Origin: Rhizobium jaguaris
GTDB taxonomy: Bacteria; Pseudomonadota; Alphaproteobacteria; Rhizobiales; Rhizobiaceae
DNA length: 64,000 nucleotides
Direction: 5' to 3'
Assembly: GCF_003627755.1 (NCBI RefSeq)
Contig: NZ_CP032694.1
Coordinates: 1,789,501 to 1,853,500, forward strand
The translations under genes were made by a program, and so were the position numbers. This document shows positions 1-9,868 of the stretch, one piece after another (the stretch's first letter is position 1; every line of letters begins with the position of its first letter). The notes under the pieces were generated by a model. It was not told where the DNA came from. It searched no databases and worked only from the letters and a program-made list of their open reading frames with translations.

Positions 1-55
1 AAGACTGATTCCGGACCCGGCCGATTATGCCGGAATTGGTAATGCGGAGATTTGC

Positions 56-1396
56 ATGGCTTCTGCAGCGGAACAATTGGCATCCAATCTCAATTTTGCG
101 ACCTTTGCCAAAGCCGAGGATCTCAAAAAGCGCCTGTGGTTCACGCTCGGTGCTCTCCTCGTCTACCGTCTGGGTACCCATATCCCGCTTCCGGGGCTCA
201 ATCCGGCGGCCTACGCCCAGGCCTTCCAGAATCAGTCCGGCGGCATTCTCGGCCTTTTCAACATGTTTTCCGGCGGTGCCGTGCAGCGCATGGCGATTTT
301 CGCGCTCGGCATCATGCCCTATATCTCCGCTTCGATCATCGTGCAGCTCATGACCTCGGTCGTGCCGGCGCTCGAGAACCTGAAGAAGGAAGGCGAGCAG
401 GGCCGCAAGATCATCAACCAGTACACCCGTTACGGCACGGTGTTGCTCGGCGCTTTGCAGGCCTATGGCATTGCGATTGGCCTTGAGCACGGCAATGGCG
501 TCGTCCTTGATCCAGGCTGGTTCTTTCGTCTTTCGACCGTCGTCACGCTGCTCGGCGGCACGATGTTCCTGATGTGGCTCGGTGAGCAGGTCACGTCGCG
601 CGGTATCGGCAACGGTATTTCGCTGATTATCTTCGCGGGCATCGCAGCCGGTCTGCCGACCGCTCTTGCTGGTACGCTCGAACTCGGCCGCACCGGCGCT
701 CTGTCGACCGGTCTGATTCTTGCGGTGCTCGTCGTGGCTGTCCTGGTCATTGGGCTGATCGTTTTCGTCGAGCGCGCCCAGCGCCGCCTGCTGATCCAGT
801 ATCCGAAGCGCCAGGTCGGCACCCGTATGTTCCAGGGCGATACCTCGCACCTGCCGCTGAAGCTCAACACATCAGGCGTTATCCCGGCGATCTTCGCATC
901 GTCGCTGTTGTTGCTGCCGGCGACGGTTGCTGGTCTCGGCAATAACACGGCCCTGCCGACTTGGGTCACCTCGATTGTCGCTGCCCTTGGTCATGGCCAG
1001 CCGATCTACATGGTGCTCTACGGTGCCCTGATCGCCTTCTTCGCCTTCTTCTATACCGCGCTCGTCTTCAATCCGAAGGATACGGCCGACAATCTGAAGA
1101 AGCACGGCGGCTTCATTCCGGGTATCCGCCCGGGTGAGCGCACCGCTGAATACATCGATTATGTGCTGACCCGAATCACGGTGATCGGCGCGATCTATCT
1201 TGTCTTCGTCTGCATTCTGCCCGAAATTCTCGTGTCCCAGACCGGTATTCCGCTGTCTCTGGGTGGCACTTCGCTTCTGATCGTGGTTAGCGTAACGCTG
1301 GATACGGTGGCGCAGATTCAGGGTCACCTGATCGCACAGCAATATGAAGGCCTGATCAAGAAATCGAAGTTGCGTGGAGGAAAGAGGGGGCGATGA
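56..1396 (+). CDS. secY: Preprotein translocase subunit SecY
   Basis: SecY is the channel-forming subunit of the SecYEG translocon in the inner membrane. The 446-residue product has the usual length and ten hydrophobic segments, with the typical N-terminal start ([10 protein letters not shown]) and the conserved [14 protein letters not shown] loop near residues 355-370. The ATG at 56 is preceded by GGAG at 46-49. It lies at the end of the ribosomal protein superoperon; the upstream gene (normally rplO) is outside the window. The stop overlaps the adk start (ATGA), so the two are translationally coupled. Identity is certain. Confidence 0.98.
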   Translation: MASAAEQLASNLNFATFAKAEDLKKRLWFTLGALLVYRLGTHIPLPGLNPAAYAQAFQNQSGGILGLFNMFSGGAVQRMAIFALGIMPYISASIIVQLMTSVVPALENLKKEGEQGRKIINQYTRYGTVLLGALQAYGIAIGLEHGNGVVLDPGWFFRLSTVVTLLGGTMFLMWLGEQVTSRGIGNGISLIIFAGIAAGLPTALAGTLELGRTGALSTGLILAVLVVAVLVIGLIVFVERAQRRLLIQYPKRQVGTRMFQGDTSHLPLKLNTSGVIPAIFASSLLLLPATVAGLGNNTALPTWVTSIVAALGHGQPIYMVLYGALIAFFAFFYTALVFNPKDTADNLKKHGGFIPGIRPGERTAEYIDYVLTRITVIGAIYLVFVCILPEILVSQTGIPLSLGGTSLLIVVSVTLDTVAQIQGHLIAQQYEGLIKKSKLRGGKRGR

Positions 1397-2043
1397 GATT
1401 GATACTTTTGGGGCCGCCGGGAGCAGGTAAGGGGACCCAGGCCCAGCGTATCGTGGAAAAGTACGGCATTCCGCAGCTTTCCACGGGTGATATGCTGAGG
1501 GCCGCGGTGGCAGCCGGGACTGAAGTAGGCAAGCGCGCCAAGGCCGTTATGGACGCCGGCAAGCTTGTTTCGGACGAAATTGTCAACGCCATTGTGTCCG
1601 AGCGTATCGATCAACCGGATTGCGCCAAGGGCTTTATTCTCGATGGTTTTCCGCGCACGCTCGTTCAGGCTGACGCGACGGAAGCGATGCTGAAGACGAA
1701 GGGTCTCGACCTTTCCGTCGTGATCGAGATCAAGGTGGATGACGCCGTGCTCGCCGATCGTATTTCGGGCCGTTATACCTGCGCCAATTGCGGCGCCGGT
1801 TATCACGACGAAAATCTGAAGCCCAAAGAAGAAGGTGTGTGCGACCGTTGCGGTTCCACGCATTTCAAGCGTCGCGCCGACGACAACAGAGAGACCGTCG
1901 TCGAGCGTCTGCAGGTCTACTACAAGGAAACGTCGCCGCTCATTGGCTACTATTATGCCAAGGGCAAGCTTCAGTCGGTCGACGGCATGGCCGATATTGA
2001 GCATGTGACGGCCGATATCGAGGCCATCCTTTCTAAGCTTTAG
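1393..2043 (+). CDS. adk: Adenylate kinase
   Basis: Catalyses ATP + AMP = 2 ADP in the cytoplasm. The 216-residue protein begins with the P-loop GPPGAGKGT and has the AMP-binding FPRT motif ([10 protein letters not shown]). Its long-form LID contains two Cys pairs (CANC and CDRC, residues about 129-152), as expected of the zinc-binding LID found in many rhizobial and Gram-positive enzymes. It overlaps secY by four bases (ATGA), the classic secY-adk arrangement. Zinc binding is inferred from the cysteines only. Confidence 0.98.
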   Translation: MRLILLGPPGAGKGTQAQRIVEKYGIPQLSTGDMLRAAVAAGTEVGKRAKAVMDAGKLVSDEIVNAIVSERIDQPDCAKGFILDGFPRTLVQADATEAMLKTKGLDLSVVIEIKVDDAVLADRISGRYTCANCGAGYHDENLKPKEEGVCDRCGSTHFKRRADDNRETVVERLQVYYKETSPLIGYYYAKGKLQSVDGMADIEHVTADIEAILSKL

Positions 2044-2261
2044 ATAGCTTAAAATAAACTTGTCGGGGGCGGTTGCTTTTTTGCGCTGATTCCGCTAAAC
2101 ACCGCGCCAACTCGCGACATGCCATGCGATCGGCGCGGATTTCCGTAGGGAGGTCCGGGTACGGTCGTTTTGACGTGTTACGGACCCGAATTGAACAAGC
2201 AGCTCCAGGGCTGCATAACAAAGCCCTTTGCTCAGGCAAAAGGAATGCAAGGAGAACAGGC

Positions 2262-2630
2262 GTGGCTCGTATCGCTGGCGTCAACATCCCGACTGCAAAG
2301 CGCGTAGTTATCGCGCTTCGTTACATTCACGGGATCGGACCGAAGTTTGCACAGGAAATCTGCGAAAAGGTCGGTATTCCGGCCGAGCGTCGCGTCAATC
2401 AGCTGACGGACGCCGAAGTTCTGCAGATCCGCGAAACCATCGACCGTGACTATCAGGTCGAAGGTGACCTTCGTCGCGAAACCGCGATGAACATCAAGCG
2501 TCTGATGGACCTCGGCAGCTACCGCGGCCTGCGTCATCGTCGCGGCCTGCCGGTTCGCGGCCAGCGCACTCATACCAATGCCCGCACCCGCAAGGGTCCG
2601 GCAAAGGCTATTGCTGGTAAGAAGAAGTAA
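2262..2630 (+). CDS. rpsM: 30S ribosomal protein S13
   Basis: S13 sits in the head of the small subunit and contacts S19 and the P-site tRNA. The product (122 aa) starts [11 protein letters not shown] and ends in the basic tail [21 protein letters not shown] place the start at the GTG at 2262 because an AAGGAG site lies at 2249-2254 and the conserved S13 N-terminus begins there. A longer in-frame extension to 2073 has no family support. The gene follows adk after a 218-base gap and precedes rpsK. Confidence 0.96.
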   Translation: MARIAGVNIPTAKRVVIALRYIHGIGPKFAQEICEKVGIPAERRVNQLTDAEVLQIRETIDRDYQVEGDLRRETAMNIKRLMDLGSYRGLRHRRGLPVRGQRTHTNARTRKGPAKAIAGKKK

Positions 2631-2763
2631 TTTCCGGGAAACCGGATGTGGGAGGCTGGCGGTCTGCGCCGGCCTCTTTTGAGTTTGGAGCGGGGCCATA
2701 TAGGCGTCGTTCCGGTGTAGCCGCTGGCATTACGGCGGTGAAGAGATCCAAGAAAGGACTACC

Positions 2764-3153
2764 ATGGCCAAGGAAGCCGTCCGCGTTCGCCGTCGCGAGC
2801 GCAAGAATATTACGTCGGGCGTTGCGCACGTCAATTCGACCTTCAACAACACGATGATCACCATCACCGACGCACAGGGCAACGCCATTGCCTGGTCGTC
2901 CGCTGGTGCCAAGGGCTTCAAGGGTTCGCGCAAGTCGACCCCGTTCGCTGCCCAGATCGCTGCTGAAGACTGCGCCAAGAAGGCCCAGGAACATGGCATG
3001 AAGTCGCTGGAAGTTGAAGTTTGCGGTCCGGGCTCCGGTCGTGAATCCGCTCTGCGCGCGCTCCAGGCTGCCGGTTTCATGATCACGTCTATCCGCGACG
3101 TGACCCCGATCCCGCACAATGGTTGCCGCCCGCGCAAGAAGCGCCGCGTCTGA
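2764..3153 (+). CDS. rpsK: 30S ribosomal protein S11
   Basis: S11 forms part of the platform of the 30S subunit near the Shine-Dalgarno helix. The 129-residue sequence has the conserved features [29 protein letters not shown] and the C-terminal [16 protein letters not shown]. The ATG at 2764 follows an AAAGGA site. It is part of the rpsM-rpsK-rpoA-rplQ operon. Confidence 0.98.
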   Translation: MAKEAVRVRRRERKNITSGVAHVNSTFNNTMITITDAQGNAIAWSSAGAKGFKGSRKSTPFAAQIAAEDCAKKAQEHGMKSLEVEVCGPGSGRESALRALQAAGFMITSIRDVTPIPHNGCRPRKKRRV

Positions 3154-3173
3154 TCATCGCCACTCACGACACC

Positions 3174-3196
3174 AGCCGGCACATATGTGTCCGGCT
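3174..3196 (+). other. Hairpin between rpsK and rpoA
   Basis: AGCCGG-CACAT at 3174-3184 can pair with ATGTG-T-CCGGCT up to 3196, leaving one bulged T and almost no loop. No T-run follows, so it is not an intrinsic terminator. It could be an RNA processing or stability element within the operon; that role is inference. Confidence 0.35.
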
Positions 3197-3256
3197 TGGT
3201 GCTTCTCAAGCTCGGTTGCCACGATTGGATGGTGGCAACGAACGGAAGGCAAGAAC

Positions 3257-4267
3257 ATGATTCAGAAAAACTGGCAGGAACTGATCAAGCCGAACAAGGT
3301 CGAGTTCTCCTCGAGCGGCCGCACCAAGGCTACGCTCGTGGCTGAACCGCTGGAGCGTGGTTTCGGTCTCACCCTCGGCAACGCGCTGCGTCGCGTTCTG
3401 CTGTCCTCTCTGCGCGGCGCCGCTGTGACGGCCGTGCAGATCGACGGCGTGCTGCATGAGTTCTCCTCTATCCCGGGCGTCCGGGAAGACGTGACGGACA
3501 TCGTGCTGAACATCAAGGAAATCGCCATCAAGATGGATGGCGATGACAGCAAGCGCATGGTCGTCCGCAAACAGGGCCCAGGCGTTGTAACGGCTGGCGA
3601 CATCCAGACGGTCGGCGACATTGAAATCCTCAACCCCGAGCATGTCATCTGCACGCTCGACGAGGGCGCCGAAATCCGTATGGAATTCACCGTCAACAAC
3701 GGCAAGGGCTATGTCCCGGCCGAGCGCAATCGTGCGGAAGATGCTCCGATCGGTCTTATCCCGGTCGACAGCCTTTATTCGCCGGTCAAGAAGGTGTCCT
3801 ACAAGGTTGAAAACACCCGCGAAGGACAGGTTCTCGACTACGACAAGCTGAGCATGTCGATCGAAACCGATGGCTCGATCACCGGCGAAGATGCCGTCGC
3901 TTTCGCGGCTCGCATCCTTCAGGATCAGCTTGGCGTCTTCGTCAACTTCGACGAGCCGCAGAAGGAAGCCGAAGAAGAAGCAGTCACCGAACTTGCTTTC
4001 AACCCGGCGCTCCTCAAGAAGGTGGACGAACTGGAACTGTCTGTTCGCTCGGCAAACTGCCTGAAGAACGACAACATCGTCTATATCGGCGACCTCATTC
4101 AGAAGACCGAAGCAGAAATGCTCCGCACGCCGAATTTTGGTCGCAAGTCGCTGAACGAAATCAAGGAAGTTCTCGCTTCCATGGGCCTGCACCTCGGCAT
4201 GGAAGTGCCCGCATGGCCGCCCGAGAACATCGAAGATCTCGCCAAGCGTTACGAAGACCAATACTAA
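3257..4267 (+). CDS. rpoA: DNA-directed RNA polymerase subunit alpha
   Basis: RpoA dimerises to seed RNA polymerase assembly, and its C-terminal domain contacts UP elements and activators. The 336-residue product starts [14 protein letters not shown]. The N-terminal domain has the [18 protein letters not shown] segment; an acidic linker leads to an alpha-CTD ([31 protein letters not shown]). Length and start match rhizobial RpoA. I chose the ATG at 3257 (upstream GGAAGG) over a longer in-frame extension that reaches back into the rpsK region. Confidence 0.98.
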   Translation: MIQKNWQELIKPNKVEFSSSGRTKATLVAEPLERGFGLTLGNALRRVLLSSLRGAAVTAVQIDGVLHEFSSIPGVREDVTDIVLNIKEIAIKMDGDDSKRMVVRKQGPGVVTAGDIQTVGDIEILNPEHVICTLDEGAEIRMEFTVNNGKGYVPAERNRAEDAPIGLIPVDSLYSPVKKVSYKVENTREGQVLDYDKLSMSIETDGSITGEDAVAFAARILQDQLGVFVNFDEPQKEAEEEAVTELAFNPALLKKVDELELSVRSANCLKNDNIVYIGDLIQKTEAEMLRTPNFGRKSLNEIKEVLASMGLHLGMEVPAWPPENIEDLAKRYEDQY

Positions 4268-4276
4268 CCAACAAAC

Positions 4277-4297
4277 TGCAGGCGAGCGATGCCTGCA
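4277..4297 (+). other. Hairpin before rplQ
   Basis: TGCAGGC (4277-4283) and GCCTGCA (4291-4297) form a perfect seven-base-pair stem just upstream of the rplQ ribosome binding site (AAGGAG, about 4302-4307). There is no T-run. It may affect rplQ translation or mRNA stability; this is not shown. Confidence 0.3.
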
Positions 4298-4314
4298 AGT
4301 GAAGGAGAATAGCC

Positions 4315-4737
4315 ATGCGCCACGGTAAAGCCGGCCGCAAGCTGAATAGAACCGCTAGCCACCGTAAGGCGATGTTCGCCAACATGGCGGCTTCGCTCAT
4401 CACCCATGAGCAGATCGTCACCACGCTCCCGAAGGCGAAGGAAATCCGTCCGATCGTCGAGAAGCTGGTCACCCTCGGCAAGCGCGGCGACCTGCACGCT
4501 CGTCGTCAGGCCATCTCGCAGATCCGCGATGCAGCCGTCGTTTCGAAGCTGTTCGACGCGATCGCAACGCGCTACGCCACCCGCAACGGCGGCTACCTGC
4601 GCATCATGAAGGCCGGCTTCCGCCAGGGCGACAATGCCGCTCTCGCAGTCGTCGAATTCGTTGATCGCGACACCTTCGCCAAGGGCGCAGCCGACAAGGC
4701 TCGCGTTGCTGCCGAGGAAGAAGCCGCCGCCGCTTAA
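4315..4737 (+). CDS. rplQ: 50S ribosomal protein L17
   Basis: L17 binds 23S rRNA near the peptide exit tunnel. The 140-residue product begins [20 protein letters not shown], the family signature, and carries the alphaproteobacterial Ala/Glu-rich C-terminal tail. An AAGGAG site precedes the ATG. It is the last gene of the superoperon and is followed 27 bases later by an intrinsic terminator. Confidence 0.98.
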   Translation: MRHGKAGRKLNRTASHRKAMFANMAASLITHEQIVTTLPKAKEIRPIVEKLVTLGKRGDLHARRQAISQIRDAAVVSKLFDAIATRYATRNGGYLRIMKAGFRQGDNAALAVVEFVDRDTFAKGAADKARVAAEEEAAAA

Positions 4738-4764
4738 TCGGCTCGCTTCGAATACAAAATTAAG

Positions 4765-4795
4765 AGGCCGGATGAGCGATCATCCGGCCTTTTTG
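4765..4795 (+). terminator. Intrinsic terminator after rplQ
   Basis: AGGCCGGATG (4765-4774) pairs perfectly with CATCCGGCCT (4781-4790) across the loop AGCGAT, followed by a run of T. This ends the secY-rplQ transcript. Confidence 0.92.
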
Positions 4796-4912
4796 CGTTT
4801 GCGGTCTTCCGGGCGGACTTTCATTCTCCGTGATCGCTATGGAATATCGGCGCTCGACTGCTGAGTCGTAGACCGATCTACGCGCATCTGGCTGTGGGGA
4901 GCGTCGCTGGAC

Positions 4913-5317
4913 ATGCAGCGAAAACTGACACGGGGAAGATTGTTTCTGTTCCTGACGCTGCTGCTGACCATTGCCAGCGGCCTTGCGCTTCGGCAATATG
5001 GCTATGCGATGCATCTGCCTTTTGTGGTCGCCAAATATGGTGGATCGTTCTTGTGGGGAGCGATGGTCTACTGGCTCCTGGCGACAATTTCCATTTCGGC
5101 CAGGCGTTTCAGGATCACCTCGGCGGCTCTGATCGTTGCTGTGCTCGTGGAGCTTTTCAGGCTTTGGCATATCCCGGCGCTGGATGCTTTTCGATTGACC
5201 ACCGCCGGAGCCCTGTTGCTGGGAAGGGTCTTTTCGCTCTGGAATATTTTGGCCTATGCCGCCGGTATCTCGGCGGCGCTGGCGGTTGATTGCGCGCTGT
5301 CGAGACGAGGCGCCTAG
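4913..5317 (+). CDS. DUF2809 family membrane protein
   Basis: A 134-residue protein with about four hydrophobic segments. It matches the DUF2809 pattern: an early GLALRQYG, then LPFVVAKYGGSFLWGAMVYW and, in the second half, ELFRLWHIPALDAFR with TTAGALLLGR. The function of the family is unknown; it is predicted to sit in the inner membrane. It stands alone between the rplQ terminator and the marR operon on the same strand. Family assignment is from recalled motif shape. Confidence 0.75.
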   Translation: MQRKLTRGRLFLFLTLLLTIASGLALRQYGYAMHLPFVVAKYGGSFLWGAMVYWLLATISISARRFRITSAALIVAVLVELFRLWHIPALDAFRLTTAGALLLGRVFSLWNILAYAAGISAALAVDCALSRRGA

Positions 5318-5536
5318 TTTGATACCAGACGAGCTTCAATCGGCTGATCTGCTGCTATCTGAGTAGCGTCAATCGCTAGCACCCTATTCCGGGCAAACGG
5401 AAGCATATCCGATTGTTCGCGTCAGCTGCAGCTTTAAGAGGCCGCCGGCAGAACGCATAGCTGCAATTCGCAATTCGGATATCAATTCGTATAATAATAA
5501 TTTGAATCCTAATTAGTTTAGTGCTAATAGGTTCCC

Positions 5537-6013
5537 ATGAAATCGTTAAACGCTCTGCAACGTATCTTCACCGCCAACTTGCTGACGACCGGCCGCCAAT
5601 GGCGCCGGGTTGTCGATCTTGAGCTGAGTTCCTATGGCATATCGGAAGCCGCCGCTGCGCCGCTGCTTTGGATCGGCCGTCTGGGAGGAGGCGTGCGCCA
5701 GGTGGTTCTCGCCACCCATGTCGGCATCGAAGGCCCGTCTCTGGTCCGGCTGCTCGATCAGTTAGAGAACATGGATCTTGTCGTCCGCAAGGATGATCCG
5801 ACGGATCGGCGCGCCAAAGGCTTGTGGCTCACGGCCGAAGGCGAGGTGCTTGCCTCTCGCATGGAGGACGCGCTCGACGCGCTGCGCGGCAATATCCTCG
5901 CCAATGTCGACCAGGCGGATATCGAAGCTGCCATCCGTGTCCTGAAGGCCTTCGAGGAATTCGAGGCGCCGAAGGCGGCCGACTCCGAGCAGGAGCGGGA
6001 GAAGGTCTTATGA
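5537..6013 (+). CDS. MarR-family transcriptional regulator
   Basis: The 158-residue protein has the MarR winged-helix layout: helical N-terminus, recognition region (RQVVLATHVGIEGPSLVRLLDQLE) and wing (DLVVRKDDPTDRRAKGLWLTAEG). MarR proteins are dimeric repressors that often respond to phenolic ligands. Its stop overlaps the start of the FUSC pump gene (ATGA), so it probably autoregulates and controls the downstream efflux operon. The AT-rich stretch 5480-5530 just upstream is the likely promoter/operator. Confidence 0.88.
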   Translation: MKSLNALQRIFTANLLTTGRQWRRVVDLELSSYGISEAAAAPLLWIGRLGGGVRQVVLATHVGIEGPSLVRLLDQLENMDLVVRKDDPTDRRAKGLWLTAEGEVLASRMEDALDALRGNILANVDQADIEAAIRVLKAFEEFEAPKAADSEQEREKVL

Positions 6014-8082
6014 GCATTCCCACCTGGCGCGACTGGCTGTTTTCGGTCAAAGCCTTCATCGCGGCTATCATGGCGCTGTTCATAGCGCTGTCTCTGGACC
6101 TGCCGCGTCCCTACTGGGCGATGGCTGCCGTCTACGTGGTCGCCAATCCTCTTGCCGGCGCAACCAGCTCCAAGGGGCTCTACCGCGCGCTCGGCACACT
6201 CATCGGCGCTTCTGCATCGGTGATTCTCGTCCCGCTCTTCGTCAATGCGCCGGAATTGCTTTCCGTCGTCGTTGCGCTCTGGACCGGGACACTGCTGTTC
6301 ATCTCGATGCTCGACCGCACCTCGCGCAGCTATGTCTTCATGCTTGCCGGCTATACGCTGCCGCTGATCGCGCTCCCGGCCGTCGGCTCGCCTGAAACCA
6401 TATTCGACGTTGCGCTCGCCCGTTCCGAGGAGATCATCATCGGCATCGTCTGTGCAAGTGTTGTCAGCGCCATTGTTTTCCCAAGTAGCGTCGGCACCGT
6501 CCTGGGTCGGCGTATCAGCTCCTGGCTCGATGACGCCGGCACCTGGGCGGATGAGATCCTGCGCGGCGAGGGCGCTTCTCCGGCAACTCCATTGAAGCGG
6601 CAGAAGCTGGCTTCCGACGTCACCGGTCTCGATCTCGTTATCAGCCAGCTCAAATATGATGCAGGCAGCCGCGACATCGTCCGGCATTCCCGTGAGCTGC
6701 GCGGCCGTCTGTTGATGTTGCTGCCGCTCTTCTCGTCCCTTGCCGATCGACTGCATGCGCTGAAGGCTGGTGAAAAGCCACTGCCGCAGGAGCTGATCAC
6801 TGTACTGAACGATGTGGCCGACTGGCTCGGGCAGGGCGGCCGCAGCAAGGCTGACGATACCGCCGACACCCTCTCCCAGAAGATCGAGGAATTGCAGCAG
6901 AATGACATTGATCTCGGCTGGGACGATCTCGTCCGGTCGAGCGCTCTTGCTCGCCTGAAGGAAATCGTCGATCTCTGGCAGGATTGCCTGACGCTGCGCA
7001 ACCAGATCGTCTCTGGGCAGCAGGTTGGCACCTGGCGTCCCGCTTTTCGTCACCGCGACGTCGTCGGTCACATCAGGCACTATGATTATGGGTTGCTTGC
7101 CTTCTCGGCTGGTACAGCCGTCGTCGGTATCGCGGTTGCCTGCTTCTTCTGGATTTATTCCGGATGGGCGGATGGCGCAGGCTTTGTCAGCATGGCAGCG
7201 GTTGCCTGCTCGTTTTTCGCCGCGCTCGATCGGCCCGCACCCTTCATTACCTCGATGTTCATCTGGTGTGCCGTGAGCCTGGCCATCGCCTGCGTCTACA
7301 TCTTCGGCATATTGCCATCCATCTCCGGCTTCGAGATGCTGGTGCTGGTCTTTGCGCCGCCCTTCCTTGTGATGGGCCTGTTAATCCCGCGGCCGCAGAC
7401 CAATATGCTCGCCATGCTGCTGACGGTGAACGGCGCAAGCTTTATCGCGTTGCAGGATCGCTATACGGCCGATTTTACCAGCTTCGCAAATAGTGCGGTC
7501 GCAGCCTTGGCGGGCGTGGGCTTCGCTTTGGTCTGGACCTTGCTCACTCGTCCGTTCGGCGCCGAATTGGCCGCCTGGCGGCTGGTGCGGGCCGGCTGGA
7601 CCGATCTAGCCGAAACCGCGGCCGGCATCCGCCGCGCCGATCACGAGCGCCTGTCCGGCCGCATTCTGGATCGCCTGGGCCAGCTCGTGCCTCGGCTCGC
7701 AGCTATTGAAGACCGCGAACTGAAGAAGGTCGACGGTTTTGCCGATGTCCGTCTCGGCTTCAACGTGCTGATGCTGCAGAAGGAGCGTGGCCAGTTGAAG
7801 CCGGCTGCTGCCGCATCCATCAGCGAAGTTCTGATCGGCGTATCGGATTTCTATCGCGCGAAGCTGAAGGCCAAGCGCGGGGTGGATCCCTCAGACGCAT
7901 TGCGCGCATCGATCGACGGTAGCCTCGAAGCGGTCGCTCAGGAAAAGCGGCACGCCGGCCGGGCGAGCCTCGATGCGCTTGTTGGCCTTCGCCGGGCGCT
8001 CTTCCCCCATGCCGAACCGCCGGCGAGCTGGCTGCCGCCGGTATCGGATACCACTCAACCTCTTCCCATTGCCGCCGAGTAA
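6010..8082 (+). CDS. FUSC-family efflux pump membrane protein (AaeB-like)
   Basis: The predicted product has 690 residues when started at the ATG at 6010, which overlaps the marR stop. It shows the FUSC/ArAE architecture: a first membrane block (about residues 12-160), a soluble helical region, a second membrane block (about 365-520) and a C-terminal soluble domain. AaeB-type proteins export aromatic carboxylic acids and related compounds together with an HlyD-type adaptor, which is encoded two genes downstream. The substrate is not visible from sequence. A longer in-frame ORF from 5824 lies inside marR and is rejected. Confidence 0.88.
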   Translation: MSIPTWRDWLFSVKAFIAAIMALFIALSLDLPRPYWAMAAVYVVANPLAGATSSKGLYRALGTLIGASASVILVPLFVNAPELLSVVVALWTGTLLFISMLDRTSRSYVFMLAGYTLPLIALPAVGSPETIFDVALARSEEIIIGIVCASVVSAIVFPSSVGTVLGRRISSWLDDAGTWADEILRGEGASPATPLKRQKLASDVTGLDLVISQLKYDAGSRDIVRHSRELRGRLLMLLPLFSSLADRLHALKAGEKPLPQELITVLNDVADWLGQGGRSKADDTADTLSQKIEELQQNDIDLGWDDLVRSSALARLKEIVDLWQDCLTLRNQIVSGQQVGTWRPAFRHRDVVGHIRHYDYGLLAFSAGTAVVGIAVACFFWIYSGWADGAGFVSMAAVACSFFAALDRPAPFITSMFIWCAVSLAIACVYIFGILPSISGFEMLVLVFAPPFLVMGLLIPRPQTNMLAMLLTVNGASFIALQDRYTADFTSFANSAVAALAGVGFALVWTLLTRPFGAELAAWRLVRAGWTDLAETAAGIRRADHERLSGRILDRLGQLVPRLAAIEDRELKKVDGFADVRLGFNVLMLQKERGQLKPAAAASISEVLIGVSDFYRAKLKAKRGVDPSDALRASIDGSLEAVAQEKRHAGRASLDALVGLRRALFPHAEPPASWLPPVSDTTQPLPIAAE

Positions 8083-8086
8083 TACT

Positions 8087-8296
8087 ATGCCCGCAGAATT
8101 CGATCTTTATGGCGTTTATATCCCGCGCCTTCTCGTTCTCATGCTCGTGACGCTGTTTGCCGTCATCATCCTCAGGCGCCTGCTGGCATGGATCGGAGCC
8201 TACACTCTGGTCTGGCATCGCGGTCTTTTCGATCTCGCGCTTTATGTCCTGCTGCTCGGCGCTGTCTCCTCTGTCTCTCGTTGGTATTTCACATGA
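8087..8296 (+). CDS. DUF1656 small inner-membrane protein (AaeX-like)
   Basis: A 69-residue protein with two hydrophobic helices. It begins MPAEFDLYGVYIPRLL, the usual DUF1656 start with the E-D-YGVY-P pattern. In other bacteria this family sits between or beside FUSC and HlyD genes (AaeX in E. coli), exactly as here. It starts four bases after the FUSC stop, and its stop overlaps the HlyD start. Its role in the pump is unknown. Confidence 0.85.
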   Translation: MPAEFDLYGVYIPRLLVLMLVTLFAVIILRRLLAWIGAYTLVWHRGLFDLALYVLLLGAVSSVSRWYFT

Positions 8297-9183
8297 ATAC
8301 GTTGAAACTTATCGGCCGTGTGGCCGTCACTCTCATTTTCGTTGCCGCCGCCGTCTATGTCGGCCGTCAGCTTTGGGGCCACTATATGGACGAGCCGTGG
8401 ACGCGTGACGCCCGCCTGCGAGCCGACGTCGTCGGCATCGCGCCCGATGTTTCCGGCCCAGTCAGCGAAGTCCTGGTAAAGGACAATCAGATCGTCAAGA
8501 AGGGTGATGTTTTGTTCCGTGTCGATCGTGATCGTTTCACGATTGCCCTGGCCCAGGCCGACGCAGCGCTCCAGGGCGCCCAAGCGGCGCTCGAACAGGC
8601 TCGCCGTGAAAACGAGCGACAGCAGCGTCTCGGCAATGCCGGCTCGGCCCAGCAGAAGGAGCAGGCGCAAACCGCCGAAGAACAGGCCCAGGCTGCCCTT
8701 GGCCAGGCGACGGCCAATCGCGCTCTTGCTCAGCTCAACCTCGACCGCTCAGAGATAAAGGCGACCGTAAATGGCAGTGTTTCCAACCTTACTCTCCGTC
8801 CGGGCGACTATGTCACCGCGGGCGCAGCGAAGGTCGCGCTGATCGACACTGACTCCCTGCGGGTCGAGGGCTATTTCGAGGAAACCAAGCTGCCGCGCAT
8901 CCAGATCGGTGATGAGGTGTCGATCCGTCTGATTGGGCAGGCGGAAAAGCTGACGGGCCATGTGGAGAGCATCGCCACCGGCATCGAAGACCGCGAGCGT
9001 ACCTCAGGCAGCTTGCTCGCCAACATCACCCCGACCTTCAGTTGGGTTCGTCTGGCGCAGCGTGTGCCCGTGCGCATCGCTCTCGACAGGGTACCCGACG
9101 GTACGAAGCTGATCGCCGGCCTGACCGCGACTGTAGAGGTGCAGGAGCCGGGACAGGCCAAGATCGCCAGCGCTGCGGAATGA
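8293..9183 (+). CDS. HlyD-family periplasmic adaptor (AaeA/EmrA-like)
   Basis: A 296-residue membrane fusion protein. It has an N-terminal TM anchor (residues 7-24), a lipoyl/barrel-sandwich half (IAPDVSGPVSEVLVKDNQIVKKGDVLFRVD), a coiled-coil hairpin rich in Gln/Ala (about 80-150), the second lipoyl half (NGSVSNLTLRPGDYV) and a beta-barrel. It connects the FUSC inner-membrane pump to an outer-membrane channel, which is not encoded here. The start at 8293 overlaps the DUF1656 stop. Confidence 0.9.
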   Translation: MNTLKLIGRVAVTLIFVAAAVYVGRQLWGHYMDEPWTRDARLRADVVGIAPDVSGPVSEVLVKDNQIVKKGDVLFRVDRDRFTIALAQADAALQGAQAALEQARRENERQQRLGNAGSAQQKEQAQTAEEQAQAALGQATANRALAQLNLDRSEIKATVNGSVSNLTLRPGDYVTAGAAKVALIDTDSLRVEGYFEETKLPRIQIGDEVSIRLIGQAEKLTGHVESIATGIEDRERTSGSLLANITPTFSWVRLAQRVPVRIALDRVPDGTKLIAGLTATVEVQEPGQAKIASAAE

Positions 9184-9214
9184 TCATCGCTTGAAAAGAG
9201 CAGGGCGGCCGAAC

Positions 9215-9868
9215 TCAGGCCGCCTTGGAGCGGGCAACGGCGGTTGGTTTCCGCGCTGCCCTGCGCTTTTCCATCATGATCGGGCGGTAAGACCGATAAA
9301 GGATCATGGCGATCAGCAGGCCGATATAGATATATTGCTCCACTGACAGAACCTTGGTCGACAGTGCGAAATGCAACGCGCCGCAGGCGGCGATGATATA
9401 GACCAGCCGGTGCAGCCATATCCATCTCTTGCCGAGGCGTTTGATCGAAAAGTTGTTGGAGGTCACGGCCAGCGCCAGCAGCATCACTAGCCCGGCCATG
9501 CCGAACATGATGAAGGGCCGCTTCAGCACATCGTCGATGACTGCCTGCACATCGAGCGCCTGGTCGAGGACCATATAGACCGTCAGATGCATCAGCGCGT
9601 AGTAGAAGCAAAGCAGGCCGAGCGCCCGGCGGTAGCGCAGGTAGTTCCAGCCGAACAGATCGCGCGCCGGAGTAACGGCAAGCGTCAGGAGCAGGAAGCG
9701 GATCGCCCACAGGCCGAGGAACAGCTCGAAGGTTTTCACGGCATCGGCGCCGAGTTGGTCCGTGGCGCCAAGATAGAACTCCCATGCCGCCGGCACCAGG
9801 CCGACGACATAAAGCGCCCAGACGGAAGCCGGCTGCCAGCGCTTGGGCAGAGCGAGGGAAAAGGCCAT
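9215..9868 (-). CDS. msrQ: Heme-binding membrane subunit MsrQ
   Basis: MsrQ (formerly YedZ) is a heme b membrane protein that feeds electrons to MsrP. The 217-residue product has about six TM segments and candidate heme-ligand histidines in ALMHLTVYM, KRWIWLHRLVYI and GALHFAL. It is coupled to msrP through a TGATG overlap at 9866-9870, the usual msrPQ order. It is transcribed away from the efflux operon end. Confidence 0.95.
   Translation of the reverse strand: MAFSLALPKRWQPASVWALYVVGLVPAAWEFYLGATDQLGADAVKTFELFLGLWAIRFLLLTLAVTPARDLFGWNYLRYRRALGLLCFYYALMHLTVYMVLDQALDVQAVIDDVLKRPFIMFGMAGLVMLLALAVTSNNFSIKRLGKRWIWLHRLVYIIAACGALHFALSTKVLSVEQYIYIGLLIAMILYRSYRPIMMEKRRAARKPTAVARSKAA

Noticed and set aside
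5758..7080. A 440-codon minus-strand open frame over marR and the FUSC pump
   Set aside because: Antisense shadow without start signals; the plus-strand genes are clear.
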